Source: Ruminococcaceae bacterium UBA2719 (GTDB lineage: Bacteria; Bacillota; Clostridia; Oscillospirales; Acutalibacteraceae). Taken from it: 47,365 bases of DNA. Positions within the stretch are counted from its first letter, which is position 1, and each line of letters opens with the position of its first letter. Under the pieces are notes generated by a model. It ran no database searches and had not been told where the DNA came from. It worked only from the letters and a program-made list of their open reading frames with translations. A program made the position numbers and the translations under genes. Below are positions 32,372-41,245 of this stretch, in pieces. The DNA is taken from contig DEKP01000013.1 of assembly GCA_002353935.1 (NCBI GenBank), positions 523 through 47,887 on the forward strand, read 5' to 3'.

Positions 32372-33073
32372 TTATTGCGGTTTTTTACGAATAAGTATGA
32401 GCGGTGTAGTCTGCTGACCTTGTCCGCAGGGGTTGTCCCTAATTAATCCAAGCAGCTCTTCTTCACTCAAAGTAATATCAGAAGAATAGCCCAAAACTTC
32501 CTGTCCAAGGTCGTTGGCGTCTACTATCATGCAAGAAATGCCCAATTTCTCTTTTATTTCGTCGCAAACCCCGGAAGGATTTTCAGGATTCTCTATACCG
32601 ATATCGCGGTATTCTTCCCAAACGTGATCATAAAATCCATCCAAACCCGCTACATCGCTGCCTACTATCTCATAAAACACTCCTCTTTTGCCAAAGATCT
32701 TACAAATACCCCCGGCAAAAGACGCCCATAAAACTTTGGGCAGTCCTACCTTTGTAATAGCATACTGCATTTTTATCGTTTCACCTACGCCTACGCCGGT
32801 ATCAGGATGCGAAGCAAATTTAGACAAAAACTTTGCCCAAAAGCCGACTTTGAGTTCCTCTCTGCGAACTACTCTTCCCTGACACAAAGCGATAATCTTC
32901 TCGCTTGATGAAATTATATCTCCTTTTTCATATAAAGGCAGGCAATACTTCTTAAAAATATCAATATAACTCTCGCCTTCTTTAACAAAGTGAGTTTTTA
33001 TCGCATGGCGCATATAGGTAACACCGTTTACTTCTATTTCAACATTTTTTCCCGGATTTGCAACAAATTCCAT
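32372..33073 (-). CDS. Coenzyme F420-0:L-glutamate ligase-like protein
   Basis: 233 residues. The N-terminal half (YMRHAIKTHFVKEGESYIDI, then GDIISSSEKIIALCQGRVV) matches the opening of CofE-type gamma-glutamyl ligases, where the GD-x-I-x-x-SEK strand contributes to GTP and metal binding. The second half (GKRGVFYEIVGSDVAGLDGF, SCMIVDANDLGQEVLG, RDNPCGQGQQTTPLILIRKK) is typical of a clostridial branch rather than of true archaeal CofE. F420 is not expected in such organisms and no F420 gene is nearby, so the acceptor of the glutamate-type ligation is unknown. GGAGG before the ATG. Monocistronic, divergent from recD2. Confidence 0.75.
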   Translation of the reverse strand: MEFVANPGKNVEIEVNGVTYMRHAIKTHFVKEGESYIDIFKKYCLPLYEKGDIISSSEKIIALCQGRVVRREELKVGFWAKFLSKFASHPDTGVGVGETIKMQYAITKVGLPKVLWASFAGGICKIFGKRGVFYEIVGSDVAGLDGFYDHVWEEYRDIGIENPENPSGVCDEIKEKLGISCMIVDANDLGQEVLGYSSDITLSEEELLGLIRDNPCGQGQQTTPLILIRKKPQ

Positions 33074-33189
33074 TTTTATCCTCCGAAACTATACCATTAT
33101 TTTTATTTATGTGTTATATTATAAGATATCAATACAAAAATTTCAACGACAATAATAACAATTATTATTTTTATTTTAGGTAAGCTTTT

Positions 33190-35406
33190 ATGGATAATTA
33201 TAAAAACGAAAATTTATATGAGCTAAGCGGACAGGTAGAAGCTGTCGTTTATCGAAATAACGAAAACGGTTATTGCGTAATTGAGGTCGCAGGCGAAGAC
33301 GAAATGATAACCGCGGTAGGTATTATGCCGGAGTTGAACATAGGTGAAAATGTGAAACTTATCGGCGCATTTACAACCCATCCAAACTATGGTGAGCAAT
33401 TCTCTGTTTCAGTTTGCGAACGCTGTATGCCGGAAGACTTGGACGGAATATTAAAATATTTATCAAGTGGCGCTGTAAAAGGAATAGGAGTATCAACAGC
33501 AACAAGGTTAATAAAAGAATTCGGTGTAGATACCCTCAAAGTCTTAGAAAACGAACCTCAAAGAGTTGCAAAGCTAAAGGGAATATCACTTGAAAAAGCT
33601 AACGAATTCAGTGATCAACTAAAGCAAGCTCTTGGAATAAGAGAGCTTATGATATATCTTTCAGCATATTCAATATCAGCCCAAAACGCAGTGAAAATCT
33701 GGAAAAAATATGGTAATCTCTCTCAATCCATTATAGAGGACAATCCTTTTGTATTGTGCGAAGAAGATATCGGAATATCGTTTGAAACAGCCGATCTGAT
33801 CTCACAATCTCAAAACCGAGACAATTCAGACCAATGCAGAATTCGAGCTGCATTATTTTATGTTTTATCCCATAACAGATTAAACGGTCATACCTGTCTG
33901 CCATATGACAAACTGAGTATTACAACAGCAAAACTATTGAACATTGACATCTCAGTTACAGAATCTGTACTTGATAAAATGATTCGGGATTCCACTTTGA
34001 TTTTACATAATCTGGATGAAAAGCAATTTGTATTTATAACTTCAGAATTTAAACAAGAACAATTTATTGCAGCAAGAATAAAAACTCTTCTAAACTTTCC
34101 TGCTGCAAAAATAAATAATATAGATAAAAAAATATCTGATATAGAAAATCAAATTGGAATAGAATATGACGCCTATCAAAAACAGGCGATTAAAGACGCT
34201 ATGACAAAAGGGTTGCTGGTTCTTACCGGCGGCCCAGGAACAGGAAAAACCACCACCTTAAATGCTATCATAAAAATACTAAAGCAAAGCGGTCAGAAGG
34301 TTATGCTCTGTGCGCCAACCGGCAGAGCAGCAAACAGGATGAGTGAATTAACCGGTGAAGATGCATCTACTATACATCGTTTGCTTGAGGTAACATTTGA
34401 TAATAATGAAAAACCTTATTTTAAAAAGAATGAGCGTCACCCGTTAAACTGTGACGCACTTATAGTAGATGAAATGTCAATGGTAGATTCTGCGCTATTT
34501 GAATCGCTCATCAGAGCGCTGCCATTGTCATGCAGATTAATTCTCGTCGGAGATACAAATCAGCTGCCGTCGATCGACTGCGGTAACGTGCTTTTAGATA
34601 TTATTTCATCAAATATAATTCCTGTTGTAGCACTTAATAAAATTTTCCGTCAATCAGGAAAAAGCCTGATTGTAATCAATGCTCATAAAATTGTAAACGG
34701 TGAAATGCCCGATTTGTCAAACAAAGGAAGCGATTTCTTTTTTATCCCAATAAAAAACAGAGAACAGATAGCATATAACATTGCCGATATATGTACCAGA
34801 AGGCTGAAAAATACATATGACTATAATCTAATTAATAATATTCAGGTCCTCTCCCCCACAAAAAAAGGCTTGTTAGGCACCTATGAATTAAACTGCAGAT
34901 TGCAGGAAATTGTAAATCCTAAAAGCAAAAACAAAGCCAAAAGAGAAACTGCAGTTGGATATTATACTCTTCGTGAAGGCGATAAAGTTATGCAAACAAA
35001 AAACAACTATAATATCACCTGGAAAAAAGGAAACGGCGAAGAAGGAAACGGCGTTTATAACGGCGATATAGGAGTACTGACCGAAGTCAACAGCGCATCA
35101 CAAATATTTAAGGTTCGTTTTGACGATAAAGTTGCTGAATATGACGGTTCATCTATATCAGACCTTGAGCTAGCCTATGCTTGTACAGTACATAAAAGTC
35201 AGGGAAATGAATTTGACTGCGTTGTTATGCCTATGTTCAACACATCCCCTCAACTTATGTATAGAAATTTATTGTATACCGCTGTAACACGTGCAAAAAA
35301 GATGTTGATAATCGTCGGAAACGATGAGTCTCTTAATGCTATGATAAACAATAACAGAAAAATTTTACGTTATACCGGGCTGAAATATTTCTTGATTGAT
35401 AACTAA
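33190..35406 (+). CDS. recD2: RecD2-type DNA helicase
   Basis: 5'-3' SF1B helicase that works without RecBC in Gram-positives and helps in mismatch repair and fork restart. 738 residues: an N-terminal OB-like region (1-90), helix-hairpin-helix units (about 95-180; GAVKGIGVSTATRLIKEFG), and the helicase core with Walker A TGGPGTGKTTT (about 345-355), LCAPTGRAANRMSELTG (Ia), DALIVDEMSMVD (II), LVGDTNQLPSI (III), TKKGLLGTYELN (IV) and ACTVHKSQGNEFD with LYTAVTRAK (V/VI). All motifs are intact. First of a recD2-comFC-mreB plus-strand set. Confidence 0.95.
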   Translation: MDNYKNENLYELSGQVEAVVYRNNENGYCVIEVAGEDEMITAVGIMPELNIGENVKLIGAFTTHPNYGEQFSVSVCERCMPEDLDGILKYLSSGAVKGIGVSTATRLIKEFGVDTLKVLENEPQRVAKLKGISLEKANEFSDQLKQALGIRELMIYLSAYSISAQNAVKIWKKYGNLSQSIIEDNPFVLCEEDIGISFETADLISQSQNRDNSDQCRIRAALFYVLSHNRLNGHTCLPYDKLSITTAKLLNIDISVTESVLDKMIRDSTLILHNLDEKQFVFITSEFKQEQFIAARIKTLLNFPAAKINNIDKKISDIENQIGIEYDAYQKQAIKDAMTKGLLVLTGGPGTGKTTTLNAIIKILKQSGQKVMLCAPTGRAANRMSELTGEDASTIHRLLEVTFDNNEKPYFKKNERHPLNCDALIVDEMSMVDSALFESLIRALPLSCRLILVGDTNQLPSIDCGNVLLDIISSNIIPVVALNKIFRQSGKSLIVINAHKIVNGEMPDLSNKGSDFFFIPIKNREQIAYNIADICTRRLKNTYDYNLINNIQVLSPTKKGLLGTYELNCRLQEIVNPKSKNKAKRETAVGYYTLREGDKVMQTKNNYNITWKKGNGEEGNGVYNGDIGVLTEVNSASQIFKVRFDDKVAEYDGSSISDLELAYACTVHKSQGNEFDCVVMPMFNTSPQLMYRNLLYTAVTRAKKMLIIVGNDESLNAMINNNRKILRYTGLKYFLIDN

Positions 35407-35438
35407 ACTACACTTATACAAAACCGCAGTATTATCCC

Positions 35439-35462
35439 GGACTAACAGCTACCTGTTAGTCC
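35439..35462 (+). other. Tetraloop hairpin between recD2 and comFC
   Basis: Perfect 10-bp stem GGACTAACAG / CTGTTAGTCC around a CTAC loop. No T run follows, so it is not a standard terminator; a processing or mRNA-stabilising hairpin is possible. Confidence 0.45.
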
Positions 35463-35528
35463 ATTCCTAAGAAAGCCTTAAATAAGAAACCAAAAGCAAG
35501 TTATAAAAAATATAAAAAGGTAAACTAT

Positions 35529-36173
35529 ATGAATTTTTTTGATTTTATTTTACATGCGATTTTCCCCGATCGATGTCCGTTTTGTAATAAGGTAATTGAA
35601 AATTACGAAATATCTTGTAAAGACTGCAAAGATATAACAGATGAATATACTGAGCCGATTTTTAGCGGCGTAAACGGCTACAGTTGTGTCTCATCTTTTC
35701 CATATAACAGCATTTTCAGAAAATCGATAGTAAACTTTAAATTTTACTCAAAGCCTTATTATTGTGAAAAGTTGGCATATTTTTTAAAAGAGAGCCTGGC
35801 AAAAGGATATCAAAACACAAATTTTGATATTATAACTTATGTGCCGATGCACAAATACGATTTTAAAAATCGAGGTTATAATCAGTCTGAACTTTTGGCA
35901 AAAGAGTTGTCAAATCTTACAGGTATTAAATGTGCCAACCTTCTTAATAAAATTAAAAGAACACCTTCGCAGCATAGTCTAAAATTAAGCGAAAGAAAAA
36001 CAAATCTTGACGGCGCGTTTGAACTTAGTCATCCATCTTTGATTCAGAAAAAATCCGTGCTGATAATTGACGATGTTGTTACAAGCGGCACAACATTATC
36101 CTCATGCTGCAAAGAACTGTCAAAAGCAAACCCGAAAAATATATGTTGTCTTACGCTAGCAAAAACTTCTTAA
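35529..36173 (+). CDS. comFC: ComF-family phosphoribosyltransferase-like protein
   Basis: ComFC protein, needed for the late steps of DNA uptake in naturally competent bacteria; exact chemistry unknown. 214 residues: an N-terminal zinc ribbon, CPFCNKVIENYEISCKDC, then a type I phosphoribosyltransferase domain with DIITYVPMHKYDFKNRGYNQSELLAKEL in parts, TPSQHSLKLSERKTNLDGAF in parts, and the PRPP-loop SVLIIDDVVTSGTTL (about 178-192). The full set is present, so it looks functional. It follows recD2 by 122 bp. Confidence 0.92.
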   Translation: MNFFDFILHAIFPDRCPFCNKVIENYEISCKDCKDITDEYTEPIFSGVNGYSCVSSFPYNSIFRKSIVNFKFYSKPYYCEKLAYFLKESLAKGYQNTNFDIITYVPMHKYDFKNRGYNQSELLAKELSNLTGIKCANLLNKIKRTPSQHSLKLSERKTNLDGAFELSHPSLIQKKSVLIIDDVVTSGTTLSSCCKELSKANPKNICCLTLAKTS

Positions 36174-36390
36174 GTTTCATAATCGCGTGTGTTTAATTAT
36201 AAAAGGCAATGCTGCAAATTCAGACGTGGGATATTGCTTTACATATGTAATATTTTGATATCCAACAAAATTCGATCTAATTTTGTATAAACCTTTATAA
36301 CCCGTTTTATTTATCGTTTTTATCCTCTATATATTAAAACATTGTAAGAATTTACCCCGCCTCACAGCCTTGAAAAAACTCATTAAATAC

Positions 36391-36515
36391 TATATAATGA
36401 TTACCAAATAAACGCCAACATACTGTTGTCGTTTTGACAAAATCCAAATTTCATTGTATTTTTGTCTCAAAATCTATAGATTTGCAAATATAAGATTTTT
36501 CGGTAATCATTTATA
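36391..36515. repeat. Intergenic palindromic repeat, copy 2
   Basis: Ends TATATAATGATTACC (36391-36405) and GGTAATCATTTATA (36502-36515) form an imperfect terminal inverted repeat. Inside, AAACGCCAACA (36410-36420) pairs with TTGTCGTTT (36425-36433). It shares these parts with copy 1 at 18179-18257 (inverted), and the similarity goes on to its right (AATCTCTCAAAACAAAGAATGAGATT, in two runs, itself a dyad). The 403-bp gap from comFC to mreB holds this element, a candidate promoter inside it, and otherwise AT-rich sequence with no gene. Confidence 0.5.
36434..36462 (+). promoter_or_regulatory. Candidate mreB promoter inside the repeat
   Basis: TTGACA (36434-36439), 17-bp spacer, TATTTT (36457-36462). 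Good -35, poor -10. It lies inside repeat copy 2, about 110 bp before the mreB start. Confidence 0.4.
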
Positions 36516-36576
36516 AATCTCTCAAAACAAAGAATGAGATTTTACGGTTAAAAATACAACCAAGGTGGTGTTACAT

Positions 36577-37590
36577 ATGGATATCGCTTTTGACTTAGGT
36601 ACTGCAAATATAAGACTTATGACAAAAGATAACAATAAAGAAATAGACGAACCATCGGTAATTGCATATAACGTTGAAAATAACGAAATTATATCCTACG
36701 GAGAAGAAGCGTACAAAATGCTCGGCAGAACTTCAAGCAAATACAGAGTTGTTTTTCCGCTTGAAGGCGGTGTCATAGCCCAGTCGGGACTTGTAGAAGA
36801 ACTGGTTAATATTTTTATGTATCAGATATGTACAGGAAAAGTTGTTATGCCACGTGTAGTAGCTTGTATTCCCGGAGAAATAACAGAGGTTGAAAAACGC
36901 GCTGTTGTCAACGCTATATCGAGCTTTGGAGTCAGACGCGTACTTTTGATAGAAGCAACAAAAGCCGCAGCCTTTGGTTGCGGTCTGGATATTATGAGTC
37001 CTCACGGAGTTATGCTTGCCGACATGGGAGCAGGCACAATTGACGTTGCAGTGATGACCTTGGGCGGAGTGTCTGTTACAAAGACAATTAAAGCTGCCGG
37101 AAACGCAATGGATGAAGAAATTATAAAATACGCCAGAAGAAAACATAACCTGATTATAGGAAAATCTATGGCTAAGCTTTGCAAAGAAGAAATAGCCTGT
37201 GTTATAAAGCCTGACACTAAAAAAACTTTCAGACTAAAAGGACGCGATTCTCTCAGAGGACTTCCAAAATGGGTAGATGTTACATCAACAGAAATCATGT
37301 ACGCTATCGCCGATATCGGGGTAAGTATTGTAAATACCATTGTTGACGTCTTAGAAGAAACCCCTCCAGAGCTTGTAAGCGATATAAATGCTGACGGAAT
37401 AACCTTAACCGGAGGTCTTGCAAAAATATACGGTATGCGAGAGCTTTTGGAAAAAGAAACCGGCATAAAAGTAAAAATCGCCGATGAGCCTCAAAAATGC
37501 GTTGTAAACGGCTGTCTAAAGGCGTGTGACTATATAGACGAGATAGCAACGCAAAAATCTACTCTCAACCCACTTATGACAGTATACTAA
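36577..37590 (+). CDS. mreB: Divergent MreB-family actin-like protein
   Basis: Actin-like filament protein that guides cell-wall elongation. 337 residues, nucleotide-binding motifs in order: FDLGTANIRL (phosphate 1), VACIPGEITEVEKRAVVNA in the middle, EATKAAAFGCGLDI, LADMGAGTIDVAVMTLGG (phosphate 2, where most MreB proteins have DIGGGT) and GITLTGGLAKIYGM (adenosine motif). It is more divergent than a housekeeping MreB and has no mreC/mreD neighbours, so it may be a second paralogue (Mbl/MreBH-like). The ATG at 36577 is chosen because AAGGTGGTG precedes it; the longer frame starts inside that site. Single gene with a strong terminator. Confidence 0.88.
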   Translation: MDIAFDLGTANIRLMTKDNNKEIDEPSVIAYNVENNEIISYGEEAYKMLGRTSSKYRVVFPLEGGVIAQSGLVEELVNIFMYQICTGKVVMPRVVACIPGEITEVEKRAVVNAISSFGVRRVLLIEATKAAAFGCGLDIMSPHGVMLADMGAGTIDVAVMTLGGVSVTKTIKAAGNAMDEEIIKYARRKHNLIIGKSMAKLCKEEIACVIKPDTKKTFRLKGRDSLRGLPKWVDVTSTEIMYAIADIGVSIVNTIVDVLEETPPELVSDINADGITLTGGLAKIYGMRELLEKETGIKVKIADEPQKCVVNGCLKACDYIDEIATQKSTLNPLMTVY

Positions 37591-37612
37591 TATTTTTATT
37601 TCAAACAAAGAC

Positions 37613-37661
37613 AAACACCCTTAAGCGTTTTAAAGTTTTTTAATCGCTTAAGGGTGTTTTA
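37613..37661. terminator. Terminator after mreB
   Basis: Perfect 15-bp stem AAACACCCTTAAGCG (37613-37627) / CGCTTAAGGGTGTTT (37645-37659) followed by TTTTATTTT; it can also serve the convergent SDR gene. Confidence 0.88.
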
Positions 37662-37726
37662 TTTTAATAAATATTCTGACAGGTAAGGCTATACCGAAAA
37701 TTCAAATTTTGCGCTGTTGTCTTAAT

Positions 37727-38485
37727 TTATCTATAATTTTTTCTCTTCTGAATATTATATGATATTTTCAACATTTGCTTTTCACTTATAAATCTACGTA
37801 AAAATATACCAGCTTTAATGGAAAAACTCGGAACAATTATAAGTTTCCCTCCCAGGGCTTTATCTATCGCATATTTTGCCGCATATTCGCTGCTTATTCC
37901 TTTTAAAGAAAATTCAACCTTTGCTACCCTATTAAATTCCGTATTAACAGGTCCTGGACAAAATACTGATATTTTAACATTACTGCCGCACTTTCTAAGC
38001 TCTTCATATATTGCTTCTGAAAGTCTCAACACATAATTCTTAGTTGCATAATAAGTAGAAAGCAACGGTCCTGACATAAATGCTGCAGAAGACGCAACAT
38101 TAAGTATAGTTCCGCTGTCTTTTTTTACAAAATCATTTAAATACAGTTTAGTCAAAATATGGAGCGCTTTTATATTAGTGTCTATCATATTAAGTTCTGT
38201 ATCTAAATCGGTTTTTAAAAACTCTCCGGCAAGACCAAAGCCCGCATTATTGATAAGCATATCAATATTTTCATCTTTTGTTTGAGCATAAAGACGTTTA
38301 CAGTCTTCAATACTTGACAAATCAGCTTTTATACACCTAACATTTACATTTTTAAGTTCTTCCTTTAGCTCATGCAGGCGCTCTTCTCTGCGTGCTGCTA
38401 TTATAAGGTCATAACCCTTTTGTGCTAAATAGCGCGCCATATCTCTACCTATTCCTGATGATGCGCCGGTTATTAACGCTTTCAT
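37727..38485 (-). CDS. Short-chain dehydrogenase/reductase (SDR)
   Basis: NAD(P)-dependent oxidoreductase of the classical SDR family, 252 residues. Cofactor site TGASSGIG (6-13) with AARREER after it (the two Arg suggest NADPH), NNAGFG, then the catalytic Ser in NVASSAAF and Tyr-x-x-x-Lys in YYATKNYVLRL, followed by FCPGPVNTEF. A Lys/Arg-rich C-terminus. It belongs to the DltE/YqjQ-like broad group; the substrate is unknown. AGAGGTG stands before the ATG. First of several single accessory genes on the minus strand. Confidence 0.9.
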   Translation of the reverse strand: MKALITGASSGIGRDMARYLAQKGYDLIIAARREERLHELKEELKNVNVRCIKADLSSIEDCKRLYAQTKDENIDMLINNAGFGLAGEFLKTDLDTELNMIDTNIKALHILTKLYLNDFVKKDSGTILNVASSAAFMSGPLLSTYYATKNYVLRLSEAIYEELRKCGSNVKISVFCPGPVNTEFNRVAKVEFSLKGISSEYAAKYAIDKALGGKLIIVPSFSIKAGIFLRRFISEKQMLKISYNIQKRKNYR

Positions 38486-38536
38486 ATTTTCACCTCTATT
38501 TACATTATTTGTTTTTTATAAGCAAATTATATCAAT

Positions 38537-38992
38537 TTATTGTTGAAAAAATTCTTTTACAGCGCAGTATTTATCAACAAAGCACAAGACCAATGCCTCT
38601 CGCGAAGATGGTGGAGTTCTAAATGTCAGCGGCCACATATGGCTTTCGATTATCTTTTGTTCTTTATCGTTAATATCAAAATACTTTTTCGCGTTATCGC
38701 TGGCAATTTTCGGGTGGACAAAGCCATGTTTTTTCGGACACTCTTCTGCGTTATGCCAATCATAAAGAAAAAAATCGTGTAAAAAGGCAGAGGTTACAAG
38801 AGTCTTTTCGTCACATCCTATATGCAGCTTGCGATTTATTTCGTATGAAGTTTTTGCAACATTTAAAGAATGTGAGTAAGTTGTGGTTGTACCGTGCTGT
38901 ATGCAATTTTTCATTTTTAAAGAATGTTCATTTTTAGCTATTTTATAGATTAATTTTTCAAAATTATCATCTTCATTTTTCCTTTTTTTCAT
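38537..38992 (-). CDS. HD-domain phosphohydrolase
   Basis: 151 residues, almost all one HD domain: THSLN-type region GTTTTYSHSLNVAKTSYEI (first His), SAFLHDFFLYDWH (the His-Asp pair), GFVHPKIASDNA and ESHMWPLTF (further His), and a final CFVDKYCA with Asp. The spacing is that of small HD hydrolases acting on nucleotides or phosphates; the substrate is unknown. Starts at the ATG with GGGG upstream. It lies 51 bp upstream of the SDR gene with the same orientation. Confidence 0.85.
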   Translation of the reverse strand: MKKRKNEDDNFEKLIYKIAKNEHSLKMKNCIQHGTTTTYSHSLNVAKTSYEINRKLHIGCDEKTLVTSAFLHDFFLYDWHNAEECPKKHGFVHPKIASDNAKKYFDINDKEQKIIESHMWPLTFRTPPSSREALVLCFVDKYCAVKEFFQQ

Positions 38993-39054
38993 ACTTAACC
39001 CCTAAATTAAAATCACTAATTATTAAGTTATATATTTTTTCTTAAATTATTCGC

Positions 39055-39618
39055 TTAATCAATGAACTTTATCACATTTGCCCACTGTTCGCATAATTTA
39101 TCTAACGAAAACGCGGCGTTTGCCGGGCTTGTTGATGGCAGTTTAATCGCTTCGATTTTAGTATCAGGGAAAATATATTTTTTATAAAGCTCATACGCTT
39201 TATTGCCGTTTGTAAATATTCGGCTAACGGACGAGTTTTGCAAAATCATCATAATATCATTTGGCTTTACGTTTTTGATGGATGTATCGGACGAGCCGAT
39301 AATTTCGCAGGATTTTATCACATCCCATAGAGCTATATGAGAAGAAAGTAAAAGTTCTGTTTTTTCCTTTTCTGTTTCGGGCTCGTTGCAATTTAGTATA
39401 CTAGCAAGTACTTCCCAAAATCTATTTTGTTTATGCGCGTAATAAAACTCCTGCTCCCTTGATTTTACTGACGGGAAGGAACCCAAAATTAAAATTTTGC
39501 TGTCTTTATTATATATCGGAGGGATGTTGTGTATGGCTTTTTTAGCTTTTATATCATAATTATTGACTTTTATTTCTTTAAATGAAGATTTTTTAGTGTT
39601 ATCATCAATAAATAGCAT
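39055..39618 (-). CDS. DNA-deoxyinosine glycosylase-like protein (UDG superfamily)
   Basis: Base-excision repair enzyme of the uracil-DNA glycosylase fold, hypoxanthine branch (family 6). 187 residues: PPIYNKDSKILILGSFPSV (motif A, the GSFPS variant), QEFYYAHKQNRFWEVLASIL, IALWDVIKSCEIIGSSDTSI and a C-terminal LPSTSPANAAF (motif B region). It would remove hypoxanthine, the deamination product of adenine, from DNA. The frame starts at a TTG in the ribosome binding site; the ATG at 39618 (spacing 6 after GGAG) is chosen. 62 bp from the HD gene. Confidence 0.85.
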   Translation of the reverse strand: MLFIDDNTKKSSFKEIKVNNYDIKAKKAIHNIPPIYNKDSKILILGSFPSVKSREQEFYYAHKQNRFWEVLASILNCNEPETEKEKTELLLSSHIALWDVIKSCEIIGSSDTSIKNVKPNDIMMILQNSSVSRIFTNGNKAYELYKKYIFPDTKIEAIKLPSTSPANAAFSLDKLCEQWANVIKFID

Positions 39619-39638
39619 TTGTTTCTCCAAATAGAAAT

Positions 39639-40718
39639 TTAATTAATATGTTCATCATAAAAGTTTAAAAATTTGTCAAACACATCGGTATCCAATCTGT
39701 TACACCATTTTTCTCTGTCAAGATTGTTGTGAATGTAATCGGCTTTATCTTTTTTGAAGCGATCTTTGTTTTCTTTTGCCTCATAGTCATATTCAAGTGT
39801 ATCAGCCCACTTATCAAATTTTTCGTTAAATTCATCTTGATAAGTTGTATCGTTAAAAAAGCGATCATGTCCCTTGTCCTCAAAGCGCAAAAACAAAAAA
39901 CGAGGATCATCTTTGTATTTATTATAATACAAATCATAACCGTACTCTATCGGCACAATTTCATCATCTGAACTGTGAACTACCATGACAGCAGCGTCGC
40001 TTGCAGCAAAGCCATTCATTGCAGAGTTAGTAGCATATTTGCCGTATTTTATATATTCGTGTAGCTTTATAAACGGCATCATAGTATAAATAATATTGCC
40101 TGCTTCTCTTTTTCCGCCGGCTTCAAACAAGTCTGATGAACGGTTGCAACCAGCACACTCAATTACTGCTTTAACCTCCGGATGATATGTCAAAACATTA
40201 CAAACACTGTATCCGCCCCAGCTGTGTCCAAAAAGCACAATTGGAAGATTGGGAAAGTTTCCGCTTTTCTCAACAAAAGAAATAGCATAGTCAAGGTCAA
40301 CAACTCCCTGAGGCACACCTCCTACACCTTCTCCTTCGCTTTCGTCATTGCCTGTCGCATCATAAGCAAATACATAGTATCCGTGTTTAGCAAAATAATC
40401 TGCACAATCCATATAAGAATTGTGCCCACCTCCTCCAAAGCCATGAGAAATGACTACTATTCCGCGTTGTTCGCTACCAAAGCTGTACATATATCCGGTC
40501 AGTTTTTGACCGTTGTTTGAATCAAACTGATATTTTGTTCGCTCTAATCCATCAAAATCATCAACATATAACATTAGAGGTTCATAGCTTTCAAAACGCT
40601 TGTTAAAATTATCGTTATAAATTCCTATCGAAAGCCCCCACCAGCCTCCAACAATCACCACCAAAACGCTGATTACAATTATAATTGCTATTTTCTTTTT
40701 TGATTTTACTTTTTTCAT
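39639..40718 (-). CDS. Alpha/beta hydrolase, membrane anchored
   Basis: 359 residues. An N-terminal Lys-rich stretch and a membrane helix (about 9-31, IAIIIVISVLVVIVGGWWGLSIG) put the hydrolase outside the cell. Then the fold: GIVVISHGFGGGGHNSY (oxyanion hole), YFAKHGYYVFAYDATGNDES, IVLFGHSWGGYSV (nucleophile Ser elbow), AVMVVHSSDDEIVP (catalytic Asp) and FEDKGHDRFF (catalytic His). All three triad positions are visible. Similar to the YqjL/BAAT-like serine esterases; the substrate is unknown. AGGAG before the ATG. 20 bp after it a different gene begins, so it may be co-transcribed with its neighbours. Confidence 0.9.
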   Translation of the reverse strand: MKKVKSKKKIAIIIVISVLVVIVGGWWGLSIGIYNDNFNKRFESYEPLMLYVDDFDGLERTKYQFDSNNGQKLTGYMYSFGSEQRGIVVISHGFGGGGHNSYMDCADYFAKHGYYVFAYDATGNDESEGEGVGGVPQGVVDLDYAISFVEKSGNFPNLPIVLFGHSWGGYSVCNVLTYHPEVKAVIECAGCNRSSDLFEAGGKREAGNIIYTMMPFIKLHEYIKYGKYATNSAMNGFAASDAAVMVVHSSDDEIVPIEYGYDLYYNKYKDDPRFLFLRFEDKGHDRFFNDTTYQDEFNEKFDKWADTLEYDYEAKENKDRFKKDKADYIHNNLDREKWCNRLDTDVFDKFLNFYDEHIN

Positions 40719-40737
40719 TTTCTGTTCTCCTTGTGTT

Positions 40738-41208
40738 TTACAAATTTTCTACATTAATGTAAATTATCCCATTTTCTAAATCATATAGCACGTCTCCAAT
40801 AAATCTATTGCCTAATATCAGTTTTTTTAGTTCATCGTTTTCGCCCCATTTAAAAGAAGCAAATCCAGTAATAGCAGGATCAATTCCGCCCGGAAACGAA
40901 ATATCTACACTATTAAACATATACTCGTTTTCGAACTTTTTGTCTGTTAAAGTTATAAAACCTGTCATAAAATAAGGAGTTGGTCCAATACTAGGTCTTC
41001 CTATTATTCCTGCCTTCCAATATACTCTATCTATATCTCCTTTTAAATAAGAGAATCTATTTTCAATAGGTTCGGTATCTGTTCTATATTCTATAGCTTT
41101 ATAGTTAAATCTTTCGTTATTGTTTTTTGATTCACACCCAACACTGGTAAGAAAAACAGATAAAATGCATATTATGCAAAAACTTTTTTTAAAACGTAAC
41201 AATCTCAT
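40738..41208 (-). CDS. Putative lipoprotein, unknown function
   Basis: 156 residues. N-terminal signal (basic MRLLRFKKS, hydrophobic core, lipobox TSVGC with Cys25) marks it as an exported lipoprotein. The mature part has no recognised domain; it contains YLKGDIDRVYWKAGIIGRPSIGPTPYFMTGF in two strands and a C-terminal FIGDVLYDLENGIIYINVENL in two, suggesting a beta-rich fold. AAGGAG lies 10 nt before the ATG. Upstream of, and 19 bp from, the hydrolase gene, so the two extracytoplasmic proteins may be made together. Confidence 0.75.
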   Translation of the reverse strand: MRLLRFKKSFCIICILSVFLTSVGCESKNNNERFNYKAIEYRTDTEPIENRFSYLKGDIDRVYWKAGIIGRPSIGPTPYFMTGFITLTDKKFENEYMFNSVDISFPGGIDPAITGFASFKWGENDELKKLILGNRFIGDVLYDLENGIIYINVENL

Positions 41209-41245
41209 CTATCATTATCTCCTTTTAATTTTATATTAATATCTT

